Below are positions 8,833-15,655 of a stretch of DNA of 64,000 nucleotides, piece by piece. The notes beneath the pieces are model-generated. The model was not told the DNA's origin and did no database searches. It saw only the letters and a program-made list of their open reading frames with translations. A program made the position numbers and the translations under genes. Where the stretch lies: NCBI RefSeq assembly GCF_003063265.1, contig NZ_NERU01000014.1, positions 1-64,000 of the forward strand. The letters are read 5' to 3'. Source of the DNA: Limnohabitans sp. WS1. GTDB lineage: Bacteria; Pseudomonadota; Gammaproteobacteria; Burkholderiales; Burkholderiaceae_C. Every line of letters begins with the position of its first letter. The stretch's first letter is position 1.

Positions 8833-10224
8833 ATGAAAGCAGAACAAAACGAACTCATCACCCGCATCGGCCCGGGCACACCCTGCGGCGCAGTGATGCG
8901 CCACTATTGGCAGCCCGTGGCGCTGGTGGACGAGTTCAACCCCGCGCTCGATCCGCGCGTGGCAATTCGTCCTGTGAAGGCGGTGCGCATTTTGGGGCAG
9001 GACCTGGTGCTGTTTCGCAACGCGCTGGGCGACTATGGCTTGCTCGACCGCGACTGCCCGCACCGGGGCGCGGACCTGGCCTATGGCCGCAACGAAGGCG
9101 ATGGCCTGCGCTGCCCTTTTCATGGCTGGAAGTTCGATGTGACAGGCCAGTGCATCGAAACGCCCGCCGAGCCCACCGGCAGCACGCTGTGCAAGCGGGT
9201 GCGCCAACGCAGCTACCCGATCATCGAGCGCAGTGGCATTTTGTTTGGCTGGTTCGGCCCCGAAGGGCAGACCCCGCCGCCGCTGCCGGGCATCGACGCT
9301 TTCAGCGCCCCGGCCACCCACACTTTTGCCTTCAAAGGGCTTTGGCATTGCAACTGGCTGCAGGCGTTTGAGGTGGGCATTGACCCGGCGCACGCGTCGT
9401 ACCTGCACCGTTTCTTCAATGACGAATCGCTCGAAGGCAGTTATGGCCGCCAGTTCCGCGGCGCGAGCGCGGGCGATGTGCAAGGCGAGCGCTGGCCCAT
9501 GACGCGCGTGATGCGCGAGCTGGACCAGCCCGAGATTTCGTTTGAGCCCACCGATGCGGGCCTGCGCCTGACGGCCCTGCGCCCGATCAACGAGGCGCTG
9601 ACCCATGTGCGGGTGACCAACGCGCTGTTCCCGCACACCTTTGTGATTCCGCTGTCCGAGACCATGACCATCACGCAGATGCATGTGCCGGTGGACGACA
9701 CGCACACCTATTGGTATTCGGTGTTCACCAGCTTTGCCGGGCCGGTGGACAAAGAAGCCATGCGCAACCAGCGCCTGCCCTCGGTCACCCTGCCCGACTA
9801 CATCCCCAAAGCGGGCAAGCACAACAACTGGGGCTTCAACCCCGAAGAGCAGGTCTCGCGCACTTACCTCGGCATGGGCGAGGACGACATCAATGTCCAC
9901 GACCAGTGGGCTTGCGAGAGCATGGGAGCCATCCAGGACCGCACCCGCGAGCACCTGGGCACCAGCGACAAGGTGATCATGGCGAACCGGCGCATCTTGC
10001 TCAAAGCCATCGAGACCGTGCAGGCCGGTGGCTTACCGCCCGGCTTTGCGCAAACGGCTGTGGCCAGCCAGCGCATGGGCCCCGACACGGTGGACGGCAT
10101 CGCCCCCAGCTGTCAGTGGCCGCAATGGTGGCGCGAAGCCTGCGCGGCCAAACGCAGCGGCGCGCCTTGGGACGCCGCCTTGACAGCTGATGTGCCAAGC
10201 CCAGCCGACACGAGCGCAGCATGA
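8833..10224 (+). CDS. Rieske non-heme iron oxygenase, large subunit
   Basis: 463-residue ring-hydroxylating or demethylating oxygenase of the phthalate 4,5-dioxygenase-like group. The Rieske 2Fe-2S ligands are Cys75, His77, Cys94 and His97 (CPHRGA and CPFHGW). The mononuclear iron site is read from GIDPAHASYLH, giving Asp184, His187 and His192. The length suits the alpha-only oxygenases that act without a small subunit. Its stop overlaps the ATG of the ligase gene (ATGA at 10221-10224). A ferredoxin follows in the cluster but no reductase is nearby, so electrons must come from elsewhere. The substrate is unknown; the gamma-glutamyl ligase next to it points to an amine or anilide. Confidence 0.9.
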   Translation: MKAEQNELITRIGPGTPCGAVMRHYWQPVALVDEFNPALDPRVAIRPVKAVRILGQDLVLFRNALGDYGLLDRDCPHRGADLAYGRNEGDGLRCPFHGWKFDVTGQCIETPAEPTGSTLCKRVRQRSYPIIERSGILFGWFGPEGQTPPPLPGIDAFSAPATHTFAFKGLWHCNWLQAFEVGIDPAHASYLHRFFNDESLEGSYGRQFRGASAGDVQGERWPMTRVMRELDQPEISFEPTDAGLRLTALRPINEALTHVRVTNALFPHTFVIPLSETMTITQMHVPVDDTHTYWYSVFTSFAGPVDKEAMRNQRLPSVTLPDYIPKAGKHNNWGFNPEEQVSRTYLGMGEDDINVHDQWACESMGAIQDRTREHLGTSDKVIMANRRILLKAIETVQAGGLPPGFAQTAVASQRMGPDTVDGIAPSCQWPQWWREACAAKRSGAPWDAALTADVPSPADTSAA

Positions 10225-11702
10225 GTTTCGCCGAACGTTGCGGCCTGAACAGCCCGGAGCGGCAAGCGGATTGCGTGCAATTGCTGCAACAGGTTGAGGC
10301 CTCGGGCATCGAGCTGATCCGACTGGGCTGGTGCGACCTGCATGGCGTGGTGCGCGGCAAGACCATCGTCGCTTCACAGCTGCGCCAGGCCTTGGCCAAT
10401 GGCATTGGCATGGTCAGCACCTTGCTGCTCAAAGACAGCTCGGACCGCACCGCCTTCAAGGTGTTTGAGCCGGGCATTGAAGAGACCCTGCCCGGCTTTG
10501 CCGGGGCCAGCAATTTCACGCTCATGCCCGACCCGGCCAGCTGGCATGTGCTGCCCTGGACCGAGAAAACCGGCTGGCTGCAGTGCCAGCCCTTTTTTGC
10601 AGATGGGCGCATCGTGCCGCTGGATTCACGCCACGTGTTGCAGCAAGCCGTGTTGCGCTTGGCCGAGCGTGGCTGGCAAATGCGCTGCGGGCTGGAAGTT
10701 GAGTTCCACATTTACCGCCTCAAAGACCCGTTGCATGGGGCAGACCTGGACCCGGACCGCGCCGCCTGGCCCGGCCCCGCGCCCGAGGTCAGCCTGATCC
10801 ATCCGGGCTACAACCTGCTGACCGAAGCCTGGATGGACAGGTCCGAAGAGCCGCTTCGCATCGTGCAGCGCACCGCCCAAGCGCTGGGCCTGCCGCTGAT
10901 CTCGCTCGAAATTGAACTCGGCCCCAGCCAGGTGGAGGCGGTGTTTGACGTGCGCGATGTGCTGACGGCCGCCGACCACATGGTGCTGTTTCGCAACGCC
11001 ACGCGCCAGGCCCTGCGCCGCGCTGGGTACCACGCCACCTTCATGTGCCGCCCGCCGTTTGAACACATCATGTCGAGCGGCTGGCACCTGCACCAATCGG
11101 TTTGTGAATTGACCACGGGAAGTAACGTGTTCATGCGCGATGCTGCAGCATCGGGTTTGGGTGCACTGGATGCAAAACAGGTGCTGAGCGATGTGGGTGC
11201 GTCTTGGCTGGCGGGTCTGCTGGCACATGCACCGGCATTAACGGCCCTGTGCACATCCACCAGCAATGGCTACGGGCGTTTCAGGCCCAATGCCATGGCG
11301 CCACAGTCGATTTTGTGGGGCCGTGACAACCGGGGCGCCATGCTGCGGGTCATTGGTGCGCCGGGCGACAGCGCCAGCCGCATTGAAAACCGCTTGGGCG
11401 AACCGGCGGCCAACCCTTATCTGTACATGGCCTCGCAAATCCACGCCGGGCTGGCCGGGGTGGACGCACAGCTGCAAGCGCCGCCCGCCACCGAAACGCC
11501 CTACTCTGCAGGCGCTGCCACCATCCCGAGCAGTCTGGCCGATGCGGTGCGGGCGCTGCAAAAAGATACGGCGTTGTGCCAGGCGCTGGGCCAGCCCTTT
11601 GTGGACTACTACAGCACCATCAAGCAGGCAGAACACCAGCGCATGGCGCAGGCCGAAGACGCCCAGGAATTCCACCGCCGCGAATACTTCGGGCGCATTT
11701 AA
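10221..11702 (+). CDS. Glutamine synthetase-like gamma-glutamyl ligase
   Basis: 493-residue member of the glutamine synthetase fold, in the group of gamma-glutamylpolyamine and gamma-glutamylanilide ligases rather than true GlnA. Metal and substrate residues are kept: Glu159/Glu161 in GLEVEF, Glu232, Gln237 and Glu239 in IELGPSQVE, His289 in SGWHLHQ, the WGRDNRGAMLR arginines, and RIENRLGEPAANPY. It would join the gamma-carboxyl of glutamate to an amine using ATP. It overlaps the oxygenase by four bases and is followed 14 bases later by a ferredoxin gene. In aniline catabolism (AtdA1/TdnQ) a similar ligase works with a Rieske oxygenase; this cluster lacks the amidotransferase and small oxygenase subunit found there. 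Confidence 0.88.
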   Translation: MSFAERCGLNSPERQADCVQLLQQVEASGIELIRLGWCDLHGVVRGKTIVASQLRQALANGIGMVSTLLLKDSSDRTAFKVFEPGIEETLPGFAGASNFTLMPDPASWHVLPWTEKTGWLQCQPFFADGRIVPLDSRHVLQQAVLRLAERGWQMRCGLEVEFHIYRLKDPLHGADLDPDRAAWPGPAPEVSLIHPGYNLLTEAWMDRSEEPLRIVQRTAQALGLPLISLEIELGPSQVEAVFDVRDVLTAADHMVLFRNATRQALRRAGYHATFMCRPPFEHIMSSGWHLHQSVCELTTGSNVFMRDAAASGLGALDAKQVLSDVGASWLAGLLAHAPALTALCTSTSNGYGRFRPNAMAPQSILWGRDNRGAMLRVIGAPGDSASRIENRLGEPAANPYLYMASQIHAGLAGVDAQLQAPPATETPYSAGAATIPSSLADAVRALQKDTALCQALGQPFVDYYSTIKQAEHQRMAQAEDAQEFHRREYFGRI

Positions 11703-11716
11703 AAAACCCCTTGAAC

Positions 11717-12046
11717 ATGATCACCATCCACCTGCAACCCCACGACCCCACACAAGCGGTGCACACCCTGCAAGCCCAGCCCGGCCAAAGCCTGATGCAG
11801 GCTGCGGTCGATGCCAACTTGACGGGCATTCAAGCCGATTGCGGCGGGCTGCTCACCTGCGCGACTTGCCATGTGGTGGTGTCAGGGGACTGGCTGGCGA
11901 AGTTGCCAGCCATGACCGGCGACGAAGACGGCATGCTGGCCTTCACCGCCCAAACGCGCGAGCCGGGCAGTCGCCTGTCATGCCAGATCATGCTGACGCA
12001 AGAACTGGATGGCCTGCTGGTGTCGCTGCCCGCGAACCAGTATTGA
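11717..12046 (+). CDS. 2Fe-2S ferredoxin, adrenodoxin/putidaredoxin type
   Basis: 109-residue electron carrier. Cluster ligands are Cys42, Cys48, Cys51 and Cys89 in the pattern C-x5-C-x2-C ... LSCQ, typical of the adrenodoxin-like group. It is the third gene of the oxygenase cassette and probably feeds electrons to the Rieske oxygenase. The ATG at 11717 gives a normal start, MITIHLQ; a longer frame upstream would overlap the ligase gene and has no family support. The reductase partner is not in this window. Confidence 0.9.
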   Translation: MITIHLQPHDPTQAVHTLQAQPGQSLMQAAVDANLTGIQADCGGLLTCATCHVVVSGDWLAKLPAMTGDEDGMLAFTAQTREPGSRLSCQIMLTQELDGLLVSLPANQY

Positions 12047-12055
12047 ACAGTATTT

Positions 12056-12131
12056 GTAGGTCGGCGGCTTCAGCCCCGACATGGGCCTGTGCCGGAGCGA
12101 ACAATCGTCGGAGCTGAAGCTACCGACCTAC
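12056..12131. repeat. GTAGGTCGG-family stem-loop repeat
   Basis: Left arm 12056-12081 starts GTAGGTCGGCGGCTTCAG; right arm 12106-12131 ends GCTACCGACCTAC. Same family as 8183-8252 and again between convergent genes (ferredoxin and ffh). Confidence 0.85.
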
Positions 12132-12141
12132 AGGGCATCTG

Positions 12142-12160
12142 GTAGGTCGGCAGCTTCAGC
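12142..12160. repeat. Half copy of the GTAGGTCGG repeat overlapping the ffh stop codon
   Basis: GTAGGTCGGCAGCTTCAGC repeats the left arm of the neighbouring element. On the minus strand bases 12156-12158 are the TGA that ends ffh, so the repeat supplies the stop. Confidence 0.75.
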
Positions 12161-13541
12161 GCGGCATGCCGGGAAAGCCCCCGCCACCGCCCATCATGCC
12201 TTTCATGGCACCCATGCGTTTCATCATCTTCATCATGCCGCCGCCGGACATCTTTTTCATCATGTCCTGCATCTGCTCAAACTCCTTGAGCATGCGGTTG
12301 ACGTCCTGCACCTGAACGCCTGCGCCAGCGGCAATGCGCCGCTTGCGGGTGGCTTTGATCAATTCAGGCTTGCTGCGCTCTTTGGGCGTCATGCTGTGGA
12401 TGATGCCTTGCTTGCGGCCAATGTCTTTTTCGACTTTGTCCATGTCCATAGACCCGGCCTTGGCGGTCAACTGGCTGGGCAGTTTGTCCATCAGGCTCGA
12501 CAGGCCGCCCATTTGCTTCATCTGCTGGATCTGGGCCAAAAAGTCATTCAGGTCAAAGCTGCCGCCACTCTTGACCTTGGACGCCAGCTTTTGCGCGGCC
12601 TCCATGTCCACACCGGCCGTGACCTGCTCGACCAGGGCCACGATGTCGCCCATGCCCAGCACACGGCCTGCGTGGCGTTCGGCGTCGAACACTTCCAGGC
12701 CGTCAATTTTTTCACTCGTACCCGCAAACTTGATGGGCACACCCGTGATCTGGCGCACCGACAGGGCCGCACCACCGCGTGAATCGCCGTCCAATTTGGT
12801 CAGCACAATGCCCGTGAGCGGCAAGGCGTCGCTGAAGGCGCGAGCGGTGTTGGCCGCGTCCTGACCCTGCATGGCGTCGACCACGAACAGGGTTTCAACA
12901 GGCTTGAGTTCAGCATGCAGCGCCTTGATCTCGGCCATCAGGGCTTCGTCAATCGCCAGGCGACCGGCCGTGTCGACCAGCAACACGTCAAAAAAGTGCT
13001 TGCGGGCATAGTCAATGGCGGCGCGGGCAATGTCGATTGGCTTTTGGTCGGGCGAGCTGGGGAACCATTCGGCACCGGCTTGGGCAGTGACGGTTTTGAG
13101 CTGTTCGATGGCGGCGGGGCGGTACACGTCACCCGAGACCGTGAGCACTTTCTTTTTGCGCTTTTCAATCAGATGCTTGGCCAGCTTGGCGGTGGTGGTG
13201 GTTTTACCGGCACCTTGCAAACCTGCCATCAGGATCACGGCGGGCGGCTGCGCGGCCAAGTTGATGTCCGACACCCCCTCGCCCATGGTGGCTGCCAATT
13301 CGCGGTTGACCACACCCACCAGGGCTTGGCCGGGCTTCAAAGAGCCCATCACCTCTTGGCCCAGGGCTTTTTCCTTCACGCGGGCGATGAAGTCGCGCAC
13401 CACCGGCAAGGCCACATCGGCTTCGAGCAGGGCCATGCGCACCTCGCGCAGCATGTCGGCCACATTCGATTCGGTGATGCGGGCCTGTCCGCTGAGGGTC
13501 TTGACGAGGCGGGAAAGTTTGTCGGTCAGGGCGGAGGCCAT
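12156..13541 (-). CDS. ffh: Signal recognition particle GTPase Ffh
   Basis: 461-residue SRP54 protein that, with 4.5S RNA, brings nascent membrane proteins to FtsY. The N domain is followed by the GTPase with P-loop GLQGAGKTT, DTAGRL and TKLDG, then the methionine-rich M domain ending in a Met/Gly-rich tail. A TTG codon two codons upstream is in frame, but the ATG at 13541 is the usual start. It is divergent from the CcsA-like gene. The last codon and stop lie within a half copy of a dispersed repeat. Confidence 0.97.
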   Translation of the reverse strand: MASALTDKLSRLVKTLSGQARITESNVADMLREVRMALLEADVALPVVRDFIARVKEKALGQEVMGSLKPGQALVGVVNRELAATMGEGVSDINLAAQPPAVILMAGLQGAGKTTTTAKLAKHLIEKRKKKVLTVSGDVYRPAAIEQLKTVTAQAGAEWFPSSPDQKPIDIARAAIDYARKHFFDVLLVDTAGRLAIDEALMAEIKALHAELKPVETLFVVDAMQGQDAANTARAFSDALPLTGIVLTKLDGDSRGGAALSVRQITGVPIKFAGTSEKIDGLEVFDAERHAGRVLGMGDIVALVEQVTAGVDMEAAQKLASKVKSGGSFDLNDFLAQIQQMKQMGGLSSLMDKLPSQLTAKAGSMDMDKVEKDIGRKQGIIHSMTPKERSKPELIKATRKRRIAAGAGVQVQDVNRMLKEFEQMQDMMKKMSGGGMMKMMKRMGAMKGMMGGGGGFPGMPR

Positions 13542-13618
13542 GGGCAAATCCAGAAAAAACCGGTCAAGCGTGTTGGCGAAGCCCCTGTGGCTGCGCCTGA
13601 AAGGCTAAACTCGGTGGC

Positions 13619-14422
13619 ATGATTTTAGCGAGTGCTCCTTTCTGGACGCTGCCCTTCTCTGCATTGGCGGCGCTGACCTATGCCTTGCCCGCTTTGGTGC
13701 CTCGACACCTCAGTGATGTCCACGCCAGACGACTGTTGCTGCTGGCTTGGGCATTGCACGCGCTGAGTTTGCTGATGATGCTCATGGGTCCGGTGCGTTT
13801 TGGTTTCGCCCCTGCACTGTCGGTCACGGCGTGGTTGGTGGTCACGGCTTACATGATCGAGACCCAGTTTTTCCCCAAACTCAAGGCCCGCTGGGCCGTG
13901 GGGAGTTTGGGTGCCGTCACGGTGGTTTTGGCTTGGGTCTTTCCCGGTACGCCTTTGACCGCACAAGCTTCGGCCTGGCTGCCCCTGCACTGGGCCTTGG
14001 GTTTGTCGGCCTACGGCATGTTTGCAGCTGCTGTGGTCCACGCCTGGATGATGACGCGCACCGAACACGACATCCGTCTGGCCCATGACGCCACCAGCGG
14101 CCTTCCTTTGCTCACCCTGGAACGCCTGACCTTTCGCTTTGTGACTGCAGGCTTTGTGCTGCTGACGGCCACCTTGGTGGCGGGAGCGCTGTTTGGCGAA
14201 GCCTTGTATGGACAAACCCATACCCAATGGCACTGGGACCACAAGCGGGTTTTTGCCCTCTTGTCCTGGATCACTTTTGCCACTTTGTTGATTGGACGCC
14301 AGCAATGGGGCTGGCGAGGTCGCCGCGCCGTGCGGGTGCTCTACATTGGCGCGGCACTGCTGCTCTTGTCCTATGCTGGCTCACGCTTTGTTTTGGAAGT
14401 TTTGATCGGGCGCGTTGGATGA
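13619..14422 (+). CDS. CcsA/YpjD-like inner membrane protein (cytochrome c assembly family)
   Basis: 267-residue polytopic membrane protein with about eight hydrophobic helices and the tail segment WDHKRVFALLSW typical of CcsA/YpjD proteins, which keep histidines linked to heme handling in related c-type cytochrome assembly factors. This short version is common next to ffh in betaproteobacteria, and its role is not well defined. It overlaps the following small gene (ATGA at 14419-14422). Confidence 0.82.
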   Translation: MILASAPFWTLPFSALAALTYALPALVPRHLSDVHARRLLLLAWALHALSLLMMLMGPVRFGFAPALSVTAWLVVTAYMIETQFFPKLKARWAVGSLGAVTVVLAWVFPGTPLTAQASAWLPLHWALGLSAYGMFAAAVVHAWMMTRTEHDIRLAHDATSGLPLLTLERLTFRFVTAGFVLLTATLVAGALFGEALYGQTHTQWHWDHKRVFALLSWITFATLLIGRQQWGWRGRRAVRVLYIGAALLLLSYAGSRFVLEVLIGRVG

Positions 14423-14652
14423 AATATCTTTTGTTGATTTTGCTGGTATTGGTGGTCATTTGGGCCCTCAAACGAAACCGCAGGGACACGCCAGCACCTC
14501 CACCACAAGACAGCCCAAACCAGCCTTCCAACATGGTTGCATGTACACACTGCGGCATCCATCTTCCCCAAGACGAAGCCGTGAACGGTGAAAAAGGCGT
14601 GTACTGCAGCACCGATCACCGAACTGCGGCACAAGACCGCAATCCGTCCTGA
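14419..14652 (+). CDS. Small PP0621-family membrane-anchored zinc-binding protein
   Basis: 77-residue protein: one N-terminal membrane helix (YLLLILLVLVVIWAL) and a C-terminal part with CTHCG and a later YCSTDH, a likely zinc site. It matches the PP0621 family found after ccsA-like genes and before histidine kinase or ampD genes in this bacterial class. The function is unknown. The start overlaps the previous stop by four bases, which shows co-translation. Confidence 0.8.
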   Translation: MKYLLLILLVLVVIWALKRNRRDTPAPPPQDSPNQPSNMVACTHCGIHLPQDEAVNGEKGVYCSTDHRTAAQDRNPS

Positions 14653-14687
14653 TCCTTGGCCAGTCTTTCTCGTTCTTATTCAATTCT

Positions 14688-15293
14688 GTGTTCCAACAAA
14701 TCCAGCACTTGGAAAAACCCGTCCCTGAACCCATCGGTCTTTGGCAAGACGGTTGGTACCGTCATGCCACACGCTTGGACTCGCCAAATTTTGGATTGCG
14801 ACCCAACGGGGCCTGTGTTGACTTAGTGGTCATCCACTCGATCAGCCTGCCACCCGGCCAATATGGTGGCAACGAAGTTCAAGCGCTGTTTACCAATCAG
14901 CTGGACTGGGAGGCTCACCCCTATTTTTCGCAAATCCGGGGTTTAGAGGTGTCAGCCCACTTTTATATCCGGCGCGACGGCACCCTTTGGCAGTTTGTCA
15001 GTATCGATCACCGCGCTTGGCATGCAGGCCAATCTGAGTACCGGGGCAGAAACCAATGCAACGATGACTCCATCGGCATAGAACTGGAAGGCCTGGAGGG
15101 TGAAACATTTGAAGAGGCTCAGTACACACAACTGAGCCAACTTTGCCAAGCCTTGCAGCTTCACTGCCCCATTGCCCATGTCGCGGGGCATGAGCACATT
15201 GCCCCCGAAAGAAAACAAGACCCCGGTGCTGGTTTTGACTGGAATCGACTGAAATCAATGTTAAATTTCCCACCTAGCGTTTACCCTAGGTAG
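14688..15293 (+). CDS. ampD: 1,6-anhydro-N-acetylmuramyl-L-alanine amidase AmpD
   Basis: Cytoplasmic zinc amidase of peptidoglycan recycling; removes the peptide from anhydro-muropeptides and so keeps AmpR-type beta-lactamase induction low. Zinc ligands are His50 (VVIHSIS), His168 and Asp178 in GHEHIAPERKQDPG, with the catalytic Lys176 kept. The segment SPNFGLRPNG is typical. The start is GTG at 14688 without a clear ribosome site; a TTG at 14709 is an alternative. The gene ends with a TAG stop. Confidence 0.94.
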   Translation: MFQQIQHLEKPVPEPIGLWQDGWYRHATRLDSPNFGLRPNGACVDLVVIHSISLPPGQYGGNEVQALFTNQLDWEAHPYFSQIRGLEVSAHFYIRRDGTLWQFVSIDHRAWHAGQSEYRGRNQCNDDSIGIELEGLEGETFEEAQYTQLSQLCQALQLHCPIAHVAGHEHIAPERKQDPGAGFDWNRLKSMLNFPPSVYPR

Positions 15294-15526
15294 CTCTCAG
15301 TTTTTCAATCGGATCGCCGTCCATCTGCAGATCCGCCATCGCCCCAAAGCATCAGGCATGCAAGACGAAAATCACTTGCATGCCCCATCACCACTGACCT
15401 TTTCGTGAAAAAACCCATTTTGACGGGGCTTGAAGCGCCCCATTTCAAGTTCTGAAAAGACCCATCACTCTTACCCAGTGTGGTCTGGCCCACCTGAGTA
15501 GAGTGTGGTGTCTTTTGGAGACGGAT
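15294..15526. other. Intergenic region upstream of the nrdA regulatory boxes
   Basis: No gene. Contains a perfect 10-base inverted repeat, GGCATGCAAG (15355-15364) and CTTGCATGCC (15375-15384), that could fold after ampD, and a weaker GGGGC/GCCCC dyad near 15424-15446. No uridine tract follows the first hairpin. Confidence 0.6.
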
Positions 15527-15542
15527 ACACTACCTGTAGTGG
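15527..15542. promoter_or_regulatory. NrdR box 1 upstream of nrdA
   Basis: ACACTACCTGTAGTGG resembles the NrdR consensus (ACAC, AT-rich centre, GTGT). Its start is 32 bases from that of box 2, three helical turns, the spacing expected for paired NrdR binding. NrdR is the ATP-cone repressor of ribonucleotide reductase genes. Confidence 0.8.
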
Positions 15543-15558
15543 CTTGCCATGCCCCGAG

Positions 15559-15574
15559 ACACCAGATATAGTGT
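15559..15574. promoter_or_regulatory. NrdR box 2 upstream of nrdA
   Basis: ACACCAGATATAGTGT is an almost ideal NrdR box, palindromic at both ends. It lies 82 bases before the nrdA ATG, so transcription probably starts close by and is repressed by NrdR. nrdR itself is not in the window. Confidence 0.85.
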
Positions 15575-15655
15575 CTTTTACAAAATCTCACAATTGATCA
15601 AAAGAGGCTTTGCACTCTTTTGATCGGCCTCATCTTTGACTTTTCCCATACAAAA

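Noticed and set aside
8443..9954. 503-residue minus-strand open frame opposite the Rieske oxygenase gene
   Set aside because: Shadow of the real gene: His/Ala/Val-rich composition with no domain, caused by GC-rich third positions.
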